Part shown: piece by piece, positions 1 through 9,134 of the stretch
How the letters are laid out: the number at the start of each line of letters is the position of its first letter
Position numbering within the stretch: the first letter of the stretch is position 1
Source: Acidobacteriota bacterium
GTDB taxonomy: Bacteria; Acidobacteriota; Polarisedimenticolia; J045
Reading direction: 5' to 3'
Assembly (NCBI GenBank): GCA_003696075.1
Contig: RFHH01000023.1
Coordinates: 1-32,747 of the forward strand
DNA: 32,747 nucleotides
Translations under genes and position numbers: made by a program
The notes under the pieces: generated by a model
What the model was told of the DNA's origin: nothing
The model's input: only the letters and a program-made list of their open reading frames with translations
Databases searched by the model: none

Positions 1-297
1 GATGCGCCCGCCGCCCTGCCGTTCCGCGATCGACCCGGTCCCTTTCCGAACCCGAAGACCGCTCGAGTCCGGGGCCGGCAACCCCGACGAGGGGGGGACC
101 ACCGGCCGGACCCTCGAGGGAGCTCGATCCCGCCTCGAAGCCGAGGAGAGCCTCGCCCTTCGGCTCGACCGGGCACCGGCCGGCTGGCGGCGCTCCCCTG
201 CGCCGGGCCCGACCCGCGGGCACGGAGCCCGCGCGAAGCGCCGGGTGGATCGGCCGCGTGCGATCTGGCGTAAGCTCGGGGTCCGGGGCCCGTTTGT
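1..297. other. Upstream region without a recognisable gene
   Basis: I see no gene with family resemblance on either strand. The open frames here are the uninterrupted kind expected at very high GC. The region should carry the promoter of the ECF operon. The only AT-leaning patch is TAAGCT at 271-276, a weak -10 candidate 22 bases before the sigma-factor start, with no convincing -35. The upstream neighbour lies outside the window. Confidence 0.5.
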
Positions 298-897
298 ATG
301 GTCGAGGAGCGAGCGGAGGACGGCAGGGTGCTCTCGGCGGAAGAGGGAACGCCGGCCGGCGGACAACCGGCCGTCGATCTCGAGCGTCTCTTCCGGGAGC
401 ACCACGCGCGGGTCTTCCGGGCGGCCTACAGGGTGACCGGCTCCGAGGCGGACGCGGAGGACGTGCTGCAAACCGTGTTTCTCCGCCTGGCGCGGCGCTC
501 CGGCCCGGTCGATCTGTCGCCCTCCCCCGCGAGCTACCTCTACAGGTCGGCCGTGAATGCCGCTCTCGACATCGTGAGGAGTCGCCCCCACCGGAACCTC
601 CCCATCGAGGCCGCCGGCGGGCTGGCCGACCCGCGAGACCGCCCCGACGAGGGTCACCGCAGTGCGGAGATCCGCGCGCTGGTGCGAGCCGCCCTCGCCG
701 AACTCTCCCCGAGAAGCGCCGAGATCTTCGTGCTCCGCTACTTCGAGGGCCTCACCAACGAGGCGATCGCCCGGATGCTCGGCATCTCGCCCGGGTCGGT
801 GGCGGTGGCGCTCCACCGCGCCCGCGCGCGCCTGAAGCGCTCGCTCGCACGACGGCTGGCTCGGCCTGCCGGCGAAGCGGAGAGGGATGGGCGATGA
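298..897 (+). CDS. ECF-type RNA polymerase sigma factor (sigma-70 family)
   Basis: This 199-residue protein has the two-domain build of an extracytoplasmic-function sigma factor. Region 2 lies at about residues 29-95, with a LFREHHARVFRAAYRVTG start and the conserved DAEDVLQTVFLRL helix. Region 4 lies at about 128-185, with LSPRSAEIFVLRYFEG followed by the helix-turn-helix TNEAIARMLGISPGSVAVAL. The linker between them is short, as usual for the class. It would direct core polymerase to a small regulon, probably including its own operon. The ATG at 298 has only a weak ribosome site; a slightly later start is possible because the first 25 residues are not conserved family sequence. Its stop overlaps the start of the next gene by 4 bases (ATGA), the usual arrangement for a sigma factor and its anti-sigma partner. 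The family call is firm; the regulon and inducing signal are unknown. Confidence 0.93.
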   Translation: MVEERAEDGRVLSAEEGTPAGGQPAVDLERLFREHHARVFRAAYRVTGSEADAEDVLQTVFLRLARRSGPVDLSPSPASYLYRSAVNAALDIVRSRPHRNLPIEAAGGLADPRDRPDEGHRSAEIRALVRAALAELSPRSAEIFVLRYFEGLTNEAIARMLGISPGSVAVALHRARARLKRSLARRLARPAGEAERDGR

Positions 898-3527
898 GCC
901 ACGACGACACCGATCTCGACCGGACGCTGGACCGCGCGCTGGAGGAGATCCGGCTCGAGGAGCCCGATCCGCGGCGACTCGAGGCGGCCGCCGGGCGAGT
1001 GCTCGATCGCCTCCGCCGGGAGGGAGCCGCCGGCGGTGAGGCTCCGATCGATGGCTGCGACGGATTTCGATCGCTGCTCACCGACCTCGATGCCGGCCGG
1101 CTCTCGGAAGAGCGCCGGCTGCTCGTCGAGGACCACCTCAGGGAGTGCCCGCGATGCCGCCGTGCACGGCGCGCCGGCCGCGGCACCCCGCTCCCTCCGC
1201 ACCCGCGGGTCCGCTCGCGGTCCGGATGGCGGCGTCCGGGGCTCCGCATCGCCGCCGCGGCCGCGGTCGTCGCCATCGCGGCCCTCGCGGCGATCCGCCT
1301 CGGTCCTCGGCTCGGCGCCGGTGGAGGCACGGCCGGCCGGGTGACCGCCGTCGAGGGCCGACTGTTCGAAGTGGCCGGCGCCCGCCTCGTCCCGCTGGAG
1401 GCCGGTGCGGCCCTGCCCGCGGGCCGACCGATCCGGACCGCGAAGGGATCGGGCGCCCTCGTGACGCTCGGCGACGGGTCGCGCGTGGAGCTCCGGGAAC
1501 GGTCGGAGCTCGCTGTCGAACCGGGATGGACCGGTCCGACGCTCAGGCTCGGGCGCGGTGCGGTCCTCGTCGCCGCCGCTCCGCGCCACCGCGGTCACCT
1601 CACCGTGCGCACGCCCGACTGCAAGGTCGGCGTGACCGGCACGCTCTTCTCCGTCAGCCATGGCACCAAGGGCTCGCGGGTGTCGGTGGTCCAAGGGGAG
1701 GTGCGCGTGCGGCGGGCTGCCGGCACCGCCGTGCTGCACGGGGGCGACCAGCTCAGCACCAGCGAGGCGGTGCTCCCGGTGCCGCTGGCGGAGGAGGTGG
1801 CCTGGAGCCGGTTCCTGGACGAGCGGCTCGCCGCCCTGCGCGACCTGGCATCCCTGCGGCGCGAGCTGGCGGCGGTGCCTCTGCCCCCCGCGCGCCGCGG
1901 CTCGGCTCTCGCCGAGCTCCTGCCCGAGGACACCGTGGCCTATGCCGGCCTTCCCAACCTCTCCGGCACGCTCAGGGAAAGCTATGCCGTCCTTCGGAAG
2001 GAGCTGCGGTCGGCAGGGACGCTCGGCGGCTGGTGGAGCGAGGCGATCGGCCCGGAGCGGGAGCGGAAACTCGATGAACTCGTGGGGCGGCTCGCGGCCT
2101 TCGGGGAAACGCTCGGGGACGAGATCGGGATCGCGCTCGCGGCGCGGGCCGGGGGAGGTGTCGGGGGACCGCTCATTCTCGCCGAGGTGCGCGACGCCGA
2201 CGCGCTCCGGGAACGGCTCGCCGCCGAGATCGAGGCGCTGGGGGCGAGCGCCGGCGCTGACGTCCCGATCCGGCTCCTCGATTCGCCGGGAGAAGCGGGC
2301 GCCCGGAAGGGCGCGCTGGACGTCGTCGTGAGCGACGGGCTGCTCGTCGCCAGCCCGGAGCCGGACCTGCTGCGCGGGGTGCTCGCCGCGCGGAAGTCGG
2401 GCGAACGTCCCTTCCGCGATCGGCCGCTGTGGCGCAGGCTCCAGAGCTTCTACGCCGAGGGGGCGGAGTGGATCGTGGCCGTCGACGCCGGCCGGATCAT
2501 CCGGAGCGGAGCGGAGCTGGACGAAGGCGCGCGCCGAGCGCTCGCGCTGCTCGGAATCGACCGGATCGAGCACGCGGTGGCGTCGCGCCGGCACGAGGGC
2601 GGGGCGACGTTCGACCGGGTGCTCGTCACCTTCGACGCACCCCGACACGGCGTCGTCTCGTGGCTCGCGCCGCCGGCTCCGATCGGCTCGCTGCGGTTCG
2701 TCTCGCCGGAAGCGCACCTCGTCGTCGCGGCGGCGCTCGAGGATCCCGAGAGGATGCTCGATGACCTGACCGCGTGGGGCGGCGGGGAGCCGGGGCCGGG
2801 CGCGCTGGCGCGCACCCTGCTGGCAGCCTCGGGCATCGACGTCGCACGCGAGATCGCCGGTCCTCTCGGCGGCGAGTTCACGTTCGCACTCGACGGACCG
2901 CTGCTTCCGGCCCCCGCGTGGATCGCGGCGGTCGAGGTCTACGATCCCGAGACGCTGATCCGCGCGCTCGAGGCGCTCGCGGACAAGCTGGGAAGGATGG
3001 TCGAGATCGGCGACCGGCGCCTCGTCGAGTTCGAGCGAGCGGAACCCGTCCTCGGCCGGCCCGCCTTCGTCCTGAGGATCGCCGCGCCGAGGCTCGACCT
3101 CGATCTCGCCCTCACCGACGGCTACCTCCTCGTCGCGCCGACCCGTGGCGGCCTCGAGCGGGCGATCCGCCAGGAGGAGTCAGGCATCTCCCTCGCGGAC
3201 GACCCGGACTTCCTCGCGCGGCTGCCGCGCGACCGCTACGCGGACGTCTCCGCTCTCGTCTATCACGACCTGGGAAGGGCCCTCGCCTCGCTCGCCGGAA
3301 GCACCGCGCGGAGGTCCGGCCGGCCGCTCACCGGAGAGGAACGGGCGGCGCTCGACGACCTCGCCCGGGCCGCCGGCCCGGTCCTCGCCGTCGCCTATGG
3401 CTTCGAGGACCGCATCGAGATCGCGATCACGGGCAGGAGTCTGTTCGGAGCCGGGTTGGCCGACGTGCTGCCGGACCTGACCGGAGCCGGCCTCGTTCGG
3501 TGGCGCGAAGGGGGCGACGGGCGGTGA
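894..3527 (+). CDS. Membrane anti-sigma factor fused to FecR domain and a large DUF3352-like region
   Basis: The 877-residue product starts at the ATG overlapping the sigma-factor stop. Residues 1-95 look like a zinc-finger anti-sigma domain: an acidic helical start, then HLRECPRC, giving the H81-x3-C85-x2-C88 ligand set. One transmembrane helix follows at about 118-135 ([17 protein letters not shown]). Residues 149-290 match a FecR domain ([11 protein letters not shown], then [10 protein letters not shown] and VVQGEVRV). The remaining ~580 residues resemble DUF3352-type extracytoplasmic proteins, with repeated alpha/beta units containing ALADKLG- and [14 protein letters not shown]-like segments. 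I infer that the N-terminus holds the sigma factor in the cytoplasm while the FecR and large C-terminal part sense something outside the membrane. The DUF3352 assignment is from general resemblance and is the least certain part. The frame could be read further upstream, but ATG 894 fits the coupling and domain start. Confidence 0.82.
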   Translation: MSHDDTDLDRTLDRALEEIRLEEPDPRRLEAAAGRVLDRLRREGAAGGEAPIDGCDGFRSLLTDLDAGRLSEERRLLVEDHLRECPRCRRARRAGRGTPLPPHPRVRSRSGWRRPGLRIAAAAAVVAIAALAAIRLGPRLGAGGGTAGRVTAVEGRLFEVAGARLVPLEAGAALPAGRPIRTAKGSGALVTLGDGSRVELRERSELAVEPGWTGPTLRLGRGAVLVAAAPRHRGHLTVRTPDCKVGVTGTLFSVSHGTKGSRVSVVQGEVRVRRAAGTAVLHGGDQLSTSEAVLPVPLAEEVAWSRFLDERLAALRDLASLRRELAAVPLPPARRGSALAELLPEDTVAYAGLPNLSGTLRESYAVLRKELRSAGTLGGWWSEAIGPERERKLDELVGRLAAFGETLGDEIGIALAARAGGGVGGPLILAEVRDADALRERLAAEIEALGASAGADVPIRLLDSPGEAGARKGALDVVVSDGLLVASPEPDLLRGVLAARKSGERPFRDRPLWRRLQSFYAEGAEWIVAVDAGRIIRSGAELDEGARRALALLGIDRIEHAVASRRHEGGATFDRVLVTFDAPRHGVVSWLAPPAPIGSLRFVSPEAHLVVAAALEDPERMLDDLTAWGGGEPGPGALARTLLAASGIDVAREIAGPLGGEFTFALDGPLLPAPAWIAAVEVYDPETLIRALEALADKLGRMVEIGDRRLVEFERAEPVLGRPAFVLRIAAPRLDLDLALTDGYLLVAPTRGGLERAIRQEESGISLADDPDFLARLPRDRYADVSALVYHDLGRALASLAGSTARRSGRPLTGEERAALDDLARAAGPVLAVAYGFEDRIEIAITGRSLFGAGLADVLPDLTGAGLVRWREGGDGR

Positions 3528-3541
3528 GGGAACCGCGCGCG

Positions 3542-4474
3542 ATGGAGGGACCGGCCCTCGTCCTCGAGGGTCTGACGGTGCGATTCGGCCGCCGCACGAT
3601 CCTCGACCGCCTCGACGGGAGCGTCCCGGGCGGGCCGATCGGCCTTCTGGGTCCGAACGGCGCCGGCAAGACGACGCTGATCCACACCCTGCTCGGCTTC
3701 CACGAGCCGACGGCCGGGACGGCACGAGTGCTCGGGCTCGACATCCGGAACGATCGGCGCGAGGTCAAGCGGATCGTCGGCTACATGCCGGAGCGCGAAG
3801 CCTTCATCGCGGACATGACCGCCGTCTCCTTCGTGCGGCAAATGGCGGAGCTGAGCGGCCTCCCGCCGCGCCGGGCGCTGGAGCGGGCCCACGAAGCGCT
3901 CTACGCCGTTGGCCTCGGCGAGGTCCGCTACCGGAGGCTGGGGACGCTCTCGCTCGGGATGCGCCAGATGGTCAAACTGGCCCAGGCGATCGTTCACGGG
4001 CCGAAGATTCTCTTCCTCGACGAGCCGACGAACGGCCTCGACCCACCGCACCGGCGCCGCATGCTCGAGCTGATCCGTTCCATCGCCGGCACGGGGGAGG
4101 TGCACGTGGTCCTCTCCTCGCATCTGCTGCGCGATGTCGAGCAAACCTGCCGGCACGTGCTGATCTTGAAGGATGGTCGCCTCGCGGCCCTTCTCGATCT
4201 GGAGAAGGAGCGCGCGGCCGACCGCCGTTTCGTCGAGCTGGAGACGGCGGGTCGCCCGCGCGTGTTCGCCGAGGCGATCGAGCGGCTCGGGGCCGACTGC
4301 GCGCTCGCCGGAGGGGACCGGATCAAGGCGGTTCTGCCCGGCTCTGTCGGGGTGAAGGATCTGTACCGGATCGCGGCGGAGCTGGGGCTGGCGATCCGCC
4401 GGCTCAGCTTCCGGCGCGACTCGCTCGAGGACATCTTCCTGGGTGTGATGGAGGGCGACCGTGGCGGTCTATGA
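3542..4474 (+). CDS. ABC transporter ATP-binding protein (first exporter cassette)
   Basis: This 310-residue nucleotide-binding subunit belongs to the ABC-2 exporter group. It has Walker [10 protein letters not shown] at about residues 37-45, the signature LSLGMRQ in place of LSGGQ, Walker [14 protein letters not shown], and the switch histidine in LSSH. The Q-loop position reads GYMPE rather than a glutamine, a variant known in this subgroup. A C-terminal tail of about 90 residues follows the ATPase core, as in NosF/CcmA-like proteins. It should power the permease encoded next, whose start it overlaps by 14 bases. I chose ATG 3542 because AGGGA lies 9 bases upstream. An in-frame GTG at 3524 overlaps the previous stop (GTGA) and would add six residues, so translational coupling is also possible. 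The substrate cannot be read from sequence. Confidence 0.9.
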   Translation: MEGPALVLEGLTVRFGRRTILDRLDGSVPGGPIGLLGPNGAGKTTLIHTLLGFHEPTAGTARVLGLDIRNDRREVKRIVGYMPEREAFIADMTAVSFVRQMAELSGLPPRRALERAHEALYAVGLGEVRYRRLGTLSLGMRQMVKLAQAIVHGPKILFLDEPTNGLDPPHRRRMLELIRSIAGTGEVHVVLSSHLLRDVEQTCRHVLILKDGRLAALLDLEKERAADRRFVELETAGRPRVFAEAIERLGADCALAGGDRIKAVLPGSVGVKDLYRIAAELGLAIRRLSFRRDSLEDIFLGVMEGDRGGL

Positions 4475-5339
4475 CCAGGGCTACCGTCCCTACTCCGGCC
4501 CGCTCACGCCGGAGTGGACGAGGTTCCTCGTCCTTCCGCGCTACGCGGCGCGGTCGGTCCTCCGCTCGCGCCTCTTCGCCGGATTCCTCGCGGCGCTGGG
4601 TATGTTCACGCTCTTCTGCTGCCTGGCGATCTACGGCGCGCACAACCTGCCGCAGATTCCCGGCCTCGAGCTGCCGATCGACCTCGGCGCCGCCCTGGAC
4701 GAGAACTTCGGTGCGTTGTACCTGCGCGTGTTCCTGTTCCTCGAGTCGATCCTGGGCGGTTTCATGATCGCCATCGTCGTCGGCCCCGGCCTGTTGTCGG
4801 CCGATCTCGCCAACGGAGCCCTTCCGCTCTATCTGTCGCGTCCCATCAGCCGGGCGGAATACGTGCTGGGCAAGGCGGCGGTGCTGGCGGGTCTCCTCTC
4901 CCTGGTGACCTTCCTCCCCGGCCTGCTCCTCTTCGGCCTGGAGGCCTACTATGCGGGGTGGGATTGGATGGCCCGACACGGACGGCTGGCGCTCGGTATC
5001 ACGGCGGGTTCGCTGGTGTGGATCGCCGTTCTGACCCTCTTCTCCCTGGCGGTCTCGGCGCTCGTCCGGTGGCGCTCGCTCGGGCGGGCGGCCCTGTTCG
5101 GCCTGTTCGTGCTTCCCGGGGGCTTCGGCGCCGCGATCGACGGGTTGTTCGGAACGAGCTGGGGCGGCCTGCTCAGCCCGACCAAGGTCATCACCCGGGT
5201 GTGGGTCCACCTGTTCGATCCCGCCCTCGAGCCGAACCGCCTTTCGGTCCCGGCCGCATGGGCCTCCCTGGCGGCCATGCTGGCGCTCGCCCTCCTGGTG
5301 CTGCGCCGCAAGCTGCGGGCGTACGAGGTCGTCCGCTGA
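4461..5339 (+). CDS. ABC-2 type transporter permease (first exporter cassette)
   Basis: The 292-residue integral membrane protein starts at GTG 4461 inside the end of the ATPase gene. About six hydrophobic helices can be seen: [21 protein letters not shown] near 35-55, [16 protein letters not shown] near 97-112, [20 protein letters not shown] near 138-157, [21 protein letters not shown] near 177-197, a glycine-rich segment near 210-230, and a last helix near 265-282 before a basic tail. The [19 protein letters not shown] segment is typical of ABC-2 permeases of the NosY/GldF type. Together with the upstream ATPase it forms a simple two-gene exporter. Cargo is unknown; the neighbouring sigma/anti-sigma pair suggests envelope-related use. 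No separate promoter is visible between the ATPase and this gene. Confidence 0.87.
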   Translation: MAVYDQGYRPYSGPLTPEWTRFLVLPRYAARSVLRSRLFAGFLAALGMFTLFCCLAIYGAHNLPQIPGLELPIDLGAALDENFGALYLRVFLFLESILGGFMIAIVVGPGLLSADLANGALPLYLSRPISRAEYVLGKAAVLAGLLSLVTFLPGLLLFGLEAYYAGWDWMARHGRLALGITAGSLVWIAVLTLFSLAVSALVRWRSLGRAALFGLFVLPGGFGAAIDGLFGTSWGGLLSPTKVITRVWVHLFDPALEPNRLSVPAAWASLAAMLALALLVLRRKLRAYEVVR

Positions 5340-5356
5340 CTTTCCCGCCGGGACGC

Positions 5357-5384
5357 TTGCGGCGCCACCGGAGCGCGCTAACTT
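5357..5384 (+). promoter_or_regulatory. Weak candidate promoter before the phosphatase gene
   Basis: TTGCGG at 5357-5362 and TAACTT at 5379-5384 are separated by 16 bases in the 166-base gap before the phosphatase gene. Each hexamer matches the consensus at only three positions, so this is a suggestion. It would allow the second half of the operon to be expressed separately. Confidence 0.22.
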
Positions 5385-5505
5385 GGTCTCCTGGCCGCGT
5401 GCCTCCAGATCACCGTTCCCGTCCCGCGCCGGCTTTCCGATCGCTGACGGCCGGAGCGCAACGGCCCCGGAGGCCGCCTTGCGGCGCGCGGCACGAGGGG
5501 AAAGG

Positions 5506-6414
5506 ATGCCGAAGGTGACCGCGGACCGCTTCCAGGATCTCGCCGACGAGCTCGAGAACTTCGAGGAAATCGCCCGGTTCCTCAGGCCTTCGAGCGGCGA
5601 GCTGCCCACGCTCCGCGGCCTGGAGGTGGCCGGCCTGTGGCTGCCCCTCAAGGCCTCCATCGGCGGCGACCACATCATCTACCTCGATTTCAAGAAGCGC
5701 TTCGACCTCGAGCGGCGCGCCCGGAGAGCGGAAGAGGCCGGACGCCCGGATGTGGCGAAGAAGCTGCGCGAGCTGGCGCACAGGGCGGGAATCCTCGTGG
5801 CCGACGTGTCCGGGCACCGCATCACCGATGCCCTCATCGCCGCGATGCTGCACCAGGCTTTCCTTCTCGGCGTTTACTACGAGCTGGACATCAACGGCGA
5901 GGTGACGACCCGTCTTTTCGAGCACCTCAACACGCGTTTCTACCGCACGACCGCCACGAACAAGTTCTTCACGATGATCTACGGCGAGATCATCGAGGGT
6001 GGCCGGTTCCGGTTCATCTCCGCCGGACACGAGCCTCCGGCGGTCTTCTCGCGGGAGTACGGGCGGTTCGTCAGCATCCACTCCGATCACATCGTGACCC
6101 TGCCGCCGGTGGGGCTCCTGCCTCAGGCCGGCGAGCCGGCCGAGCGCACCGACGTGCCGCTCCAGGCGGCGACCGAACCGTACTCCGTCAACGAGATCAG
6201 CCTCCTCGGGGCGGGTGACGTGCTGCTGTTGTACAGCGATGGGTTCTCGGAGCACGCGGGCGGGCGGTTCTTCCCCGGGGAGGTGGAGCGCGTGCTCGCG
6301 GAGTCGGCGGACCGGCCGGTGGAGGCCATCTGCGAGATCCTCCGGGAGCGCCTGCTCGCGGCAGGACCGCCGGAGGACGACGTCACCGCGGTGGTCATTC
6401 GAAAGACCGGCTGA
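5506..6414 (+). CDS. SpoIIE/PP2C-family serine/threonine phosphatase
   Basis: The 302-residue protein carries the metal-binding motifs of SpoIIE-type phosphatases: GGDHIIYLDF (D55), LVADVSGH (D100), FRFISAGHEPP near 168-178, LLLYSDGFSEH (D245) and EDDVTAVVI (D291/D292). It is essentially a bare catalytic domain with a short helical lead of about 35 residues; no PAS, GAF, HAMP or response-regulator domain is present, so a partner must provide any signal. An insertion of about 35 charged residues sits between the first two acidic motifs (residues 62-95). Such enzymes usually dephosphorylate anti-sigma-antagonist proteins in partner-switching systems, but no STAS or RsbW-like kinase is encoded here. 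ATG 5506 was chosen because a strong GAGGGG site lies 5 bases upstream and the upstream residues are unconserved. The fold is secure; the substrate is unknown. Confidence 0.88.
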   Translation: MPKVTADRFQDLADELENFEEIARFLRPSSGELPTLRGLEVAGLWLPLKASIGGDHIIYLDFKKRFDLERRARRAEEAGRPDVAKKLRELAHRAGILVADVSGHRITDALIAAMLHQAFLLGVYYELDINGEVTTRLFEHLNTRFYRTTATNKFFTMIYGEIIEGGRFRFISAGHEPPAVFSREYGRFVSIHSDHIVTLPPVGLLPQAGEPAERTDVPLQAATEPYSVNEISLLGAGDVLLLYSDGFSEHAGGRFFPGEVERVLAESADRPVEAICEILRERLLAAGPPEDDVTAVVIRKTG

Positions 6415-6441
6415 GCGGCGCGTTCGGCGGGCGGAGGCGAC

Positions 6442-7269
6442 GTGGCGGAACACCCGTACCTCCTCGGCCACGGGGAGCGGGAGTGGTCCCGGCTCGAAGA
6501 GCAGCACCGGCTCTGGCGCGATACGCTCTTCGAACCGCTCCGCCGGCTCGGGATCGGACCGGGCATGCGCGTGCTCGAGGTCGGCTGCGGCAACGGGGTG
6601 CTCCTGGCCGACCTCGCCCGCCTCGTGGGTAGGCACGGCCGAGCGTGGGGTGTCGAGCGCGACCCGCTCGCAGCCGAGGCCGCTCGGCAGCGGGTGGAGA
6701 AGATGCCCCAGGCGGTCGTGCTCCAGGGCGACCTGTTCGGGAAACTTCCCGGCCCGGCCGACGCCGTCGTCGCGAGGTGGGTCTTCTCATTCCTCGGCCG
6801 TCCGGCGGAGGCCGTCCGGCACCTCGCAGCGGCGCTCCGGCCGGACGGCCTCCTCGTGATCCAGGACTACGACCACGACGGCCTGCGCCTCCATCCCCGC
6901 AAGCCGGCGGTCGATCGCGTGATCGAGGCCTTCCGGGCCGCCTACCGCGCCCGGGGAGGCGATCTCTGGATCGGCCTGAAGCTGCCGGGGCACTTCGCCC
7001 GCGCCGGGCTCGAGCTCGAGCTGGTCGAGCCGGCGGTGAAGGCCGGCCCTCCAGGCTCCGCGCCGTTCCGCTGGGTCGAACGCTTCCTCTTCGAGCACAT
7101 CGACACCGTGGTGAGCGACGGGCATCTCGCCCCCGCCGACCGGGTGGCATTCGAGAGGGCCTGGCGGGAGGCGGCGGAGGATCCGGCGACGCTCCTGGTC
7201 ACCCCAATCCAGCTGACCCTGGCCGCCCGCCGCCGTCGAGTCGGGGCGGGGCCGGGGGGAGCCGGGTGA
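6442..7269 (+). CDS. Class I SAM-dependent methyltransferase
   Basis: The 275-residue protein starts at GTG 6442, 27 bases after the phosphatase stop, with GGAGG upstream. The Rossmann-type S-adenosylmethionine fold is visible: motif I VLEVGCGNG at about 44-52, the acidic ribose-binding residue in WGVERD (E72), motif II near QGDLFGKLP (D97), and a post-motif strand GLLVIQDYDHDG near 136-147. The C-terminal third (about 150-275) is unlike common ubiquinone-type methyltransferases and probably shapes the substrate pocket. The substrate class (small molecule, lipid or protein) cannot be told from sequence. Its position between a phosphatase and a second ABC cassette may mean it modifies something the transporters carry or the envelope uses; this is inference from order only. 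Confidence 0.82.
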   Translation: MAEHPYLLGHGEREWSRLEEQHRLWRDTLFEPLRRLGIGPGMRVLEVGCGNGVLLADLARLVGRHGRAWGVERDPLAAEAARQRVEKMPQAVVLQGDLFGKLPGPADAVVARWVFSFLGRPAEAVRHLAAALRPDGLLVIQDYDHDGLRLHPRKPAVDRVIEAFRAAYRARGGDLWIGLKLPGHFARAGLELELVEPAVKAGPPGSAPFRWVERFLFEHIDTVVSDGHLAPADRVAFERAWREAAEDPATLLVTPIQLTLAARRRRVGAGPGGAG

Positions 7270-7341
7270 TAAGCGGGGAGCCCCCGCGCCGTTTTATCGT
7301 TGTCCGGCCGGAGGACCGCGGGCCCCCGCCGAGGTGGACGC

Positions 7342-8289
7342 ATGGCCGTGCCGAGCGATCGCATCGTCCTGGACGACGTCTCGAAGTTCTACGGCGAGGT
7401 GCTCGGGGTGAACCGCGTCCGGCTGTCGATCGGGCCGGGTATCACCGGGCTGGTCGGCCCGAACGGATCGGGGAAGACCACCCTGATGAACCTGGTGGCC
7501 GGCCTGCTGCGTCCCACCGAGGGAGAAATTCGCGTGCTCGGCGTCCGGCCCGACGACCCCGAGAGGCTTTTTCGCCTTCTCGGATACTGCACGCAGCACG
7601 ACTCGTTCCCGCGCGGGATGACCGGGATGGAGTTCCTCGCCCGCTTCCTTCGCGTGGCCGGCTACGACCCTGCCACCGCGCGGCGCCTGGCCGTGCGGGC
7701 GATCGAACGCGTCGGGCTCGAGGACGCCGCGGAACGGCGGGTGGCTTCCTACAGCAAGGGCATGCGCCAGCGCATCAAGCTCGCTCAGGCGATGGCCCAC
7801 GACCCGCCGGTGCTGATTCTCGACGAACCGCTCAACGGGCTCGATCCGATGGCGCGCGCGGAGACGATCGCCCTGTTCCGGGAGCTGGCCGCGGAAGGGC
7901 GGTATCTGATCGTGTCGAGTCACATCCTGCACGAGGTGGACCTGATCTCGGACACGGTGATCATGCTCAACCAGGGGTACGTGGTCGCCGAGGGCGCGAT
8001 CCGGGAAGTGCGCCGCGAGGTCTCGGACAAGCCGCTCAAGATCCTCGTCCGGTGCGATCGGCCGGAGGTGGTCGCCGCCCGGGCGTTCGAGCAGGATTCC
8101 GTCACGGAGGTGCGCCTGCACGAGGACCGGCGGGGCCTGCTCGTCAGCACGCGCGACCCCGAAGCGTTCTACCTGCTTCTCAACCGGATCGTCCTGGAGA
8201 ACGATCTCGCCGTCGAGCAGGTCGCGCCGGCCGACGAAACGGTGCAGGCCGTCTACAGCTATCTGATCGGCGAGGGGGAAGCGGAATGA
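7342..8289 (+). CDS. ABC transporter ATP-binding protein (second exporter cassette)
   Basis: This 315-residue ATPase has all working motifs: Walker [10 protein letters not shown] at about 39-47, Q-loop GYCTQHDSF, signature YSKGMRQ, Walker [14 protein letters not shown] and the switch histidine in VSSH. A C-terminal extension of about 90 residues follows the core (from about 225), typical of ABC-2 exporters. It is not a close copy of the ATPase at 3542-4474: Q-loop and signature differ, so the two cassettes are probably old paralogues rather than a recent duplication. ATG 7342 is preceded by GAGGTGG; an in-frame TTG at 7300 would add 14 residues and is less likely. The 72-base gap before it contains an AT-rich patch (GTTTTATCGTTG, 7291-7302) that could be a promoter remnant. 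Its stop overlaps the permease start (ATGA). Confidence 0.9.
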   Translation: MAVPSDRIVLDDVSKFYGEVLGVNRVRLSIGPGITGLVGPNGSGKTTLMNLVAGLLRPTEGEIRVLGVRPDDPERLFRLLGYCTQHDSFPRGMTGMEFLARFLRVAGYDPATARRLAVRAIERVGLEDAAERRVASYSKGMRQRIKLAQAMAHDPPVLILDEPLNGLDPMARAETIALFRELAAEGRYLIVSSHILHEVDLISDTVIMLNQGYVVAEGAIREVRREVSDKPLKILVRCDRPEVVAARAFEQDSVTEVRLHEDRRGLLVSTRDPEAFYLLLNRIVLENDLAVEQVAPADETVQAVYSYLIGEGEAE

Positions 8290-9134
8290 GTGCCGTTCCG
8301 CCGCTGCCGCCCCCCGGCCTGGCTCTCAGGCGCCGGCAGCTCCGCGAAGTGTTCCTCCTGGAGCTTCGCAAGGCGCTGCTGTCGCCACGGGCGGCGATGC
8401 TCTACCTGCTGGCAACCATGCCGGTCGGCCTCGGCGTCCTCTATCTGCTCGCCTCCCTCCTGCTCGATCCCGCGGCGGCGGGCGACATCGCGCGACACGA
8501 ACTGGCGTTCACCGCCATGTATCACACGTTCATCCTGCGGCTCGATCTGTTCGTGGCCTGCCTGTGGGTCTTCATGAACCTGTACCGAGCCGAGCTTCTC
8601 GATCGCAGCCTGCACTTCTACTACCTCACTCCGGTGCGGCGCGAGGTGATCGCCGCGGGGAAGATGCTCGCGGGACTCGCGACCGCGGGAGGCGTGATGA
8701 TCCTCGCCGTCGGGGCGACCGACCTCGCCTTCGTGCTCTCCGCGGGCGGGGACGGGCTCGAACATCTCCTTCTCGGACCCGGTCTCGGCCACCTCGCCTC
8801 CTTCGAGGCAGCCACGGCGCTCGCCTGCCTCGGCTACGGGGCGCTGTTCCTGTTGCTGGGTACGAGCTTCCGGAACCCGATCCTTCCCGGCCTTCTCTGC
8901 TGGGGATGGGAGCAGATCAACCCGTTCCTGCCCCCGATCCTCAAACGCCTGAGTGTGATCCACTACGTGCAGGGCATCGCCCCCGCGCCCCCCTCGGGCG
9001 CTCCGGTCCAGCTCCTGGGGGAGTCGGTCCCGCCCGCCACCGCGGTGGCCGGCATTCTGGCGGTCAGCGCCCTGTTCTTCGCCCTCGCCGCGCTAAGGGC
9101 GCGGCGTCTCGAACTCACCTACGGGGAGGAGTGA
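8286..9134 (+). CDS. ABC-2 type transporter permease (second exporter cassette)
   Basis: The 282-residue membrane protein is translationally coupled to the ATPase by a 4-base ATGA overlap. Six hydrophobic stretches are visible: near 38-58 ([20 protein letters not shown]), near 83-100 ([17 protein letters not shown]), near 120-145 ([20 protein letters not shown]), near 175-197 ([15 protein letters not shown]), near 203-222, and near 247-267 before a basic tail. The [20 protein letters not shown] segment fits the ABC-2 permease pattern, in which a YLSRP/YLTPV-like motif precedes a helix. It pairs with the preceding ATPase to form a second simple exporter. It is the last gene of the + strand block; a 548-base gap follows. 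Substrate unknown. Confidence 0.85.
   Translation: MSAVPPLPPPGLALRRRQLREVFLLELRKALLSPRAAMLYLLATMPVGLGVLYLLASLLLDPAAAGDIARHELAFTAMYHTFILRLDLFVACLWVFMNLYRAELLDRSLHFYYLTPVRREVIAAGKMLAGLATAGGVMILAVGATDLAFVLSAGGDGLEHLLLGPGLGHLASFEAATALACLGYGALFLLLGTSFRNPILPGLLCWGWEQINPFLPPILKRLSVIHYVQGIAPAPPSGAPVQLLGESVPPATAVAGILAVSALFFALAALRARRLELTYGEE

Noticed and set aside
258-893. Upstream extension of the anti-sigma frame through the sigma-factor gene
   Set aside because: The added residues are an Arg/Pro/Gly shadow of the sigma gene. ATG 894 is where conserved-type sequence begins and is coupled to the sigma stop.
738-2717. A 659-residue minus-strand frame opposite the anti-sigma gene
   Set aside because: Composition-driven shadow; no motif and no start signals.
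3542-8289. Recent tandem duplication of the ABC cassettes
   Set aside because: Q-loops, signature motifs and tails differ clearly, and the permeases share only general topology, so a recent copy event is unlikely.
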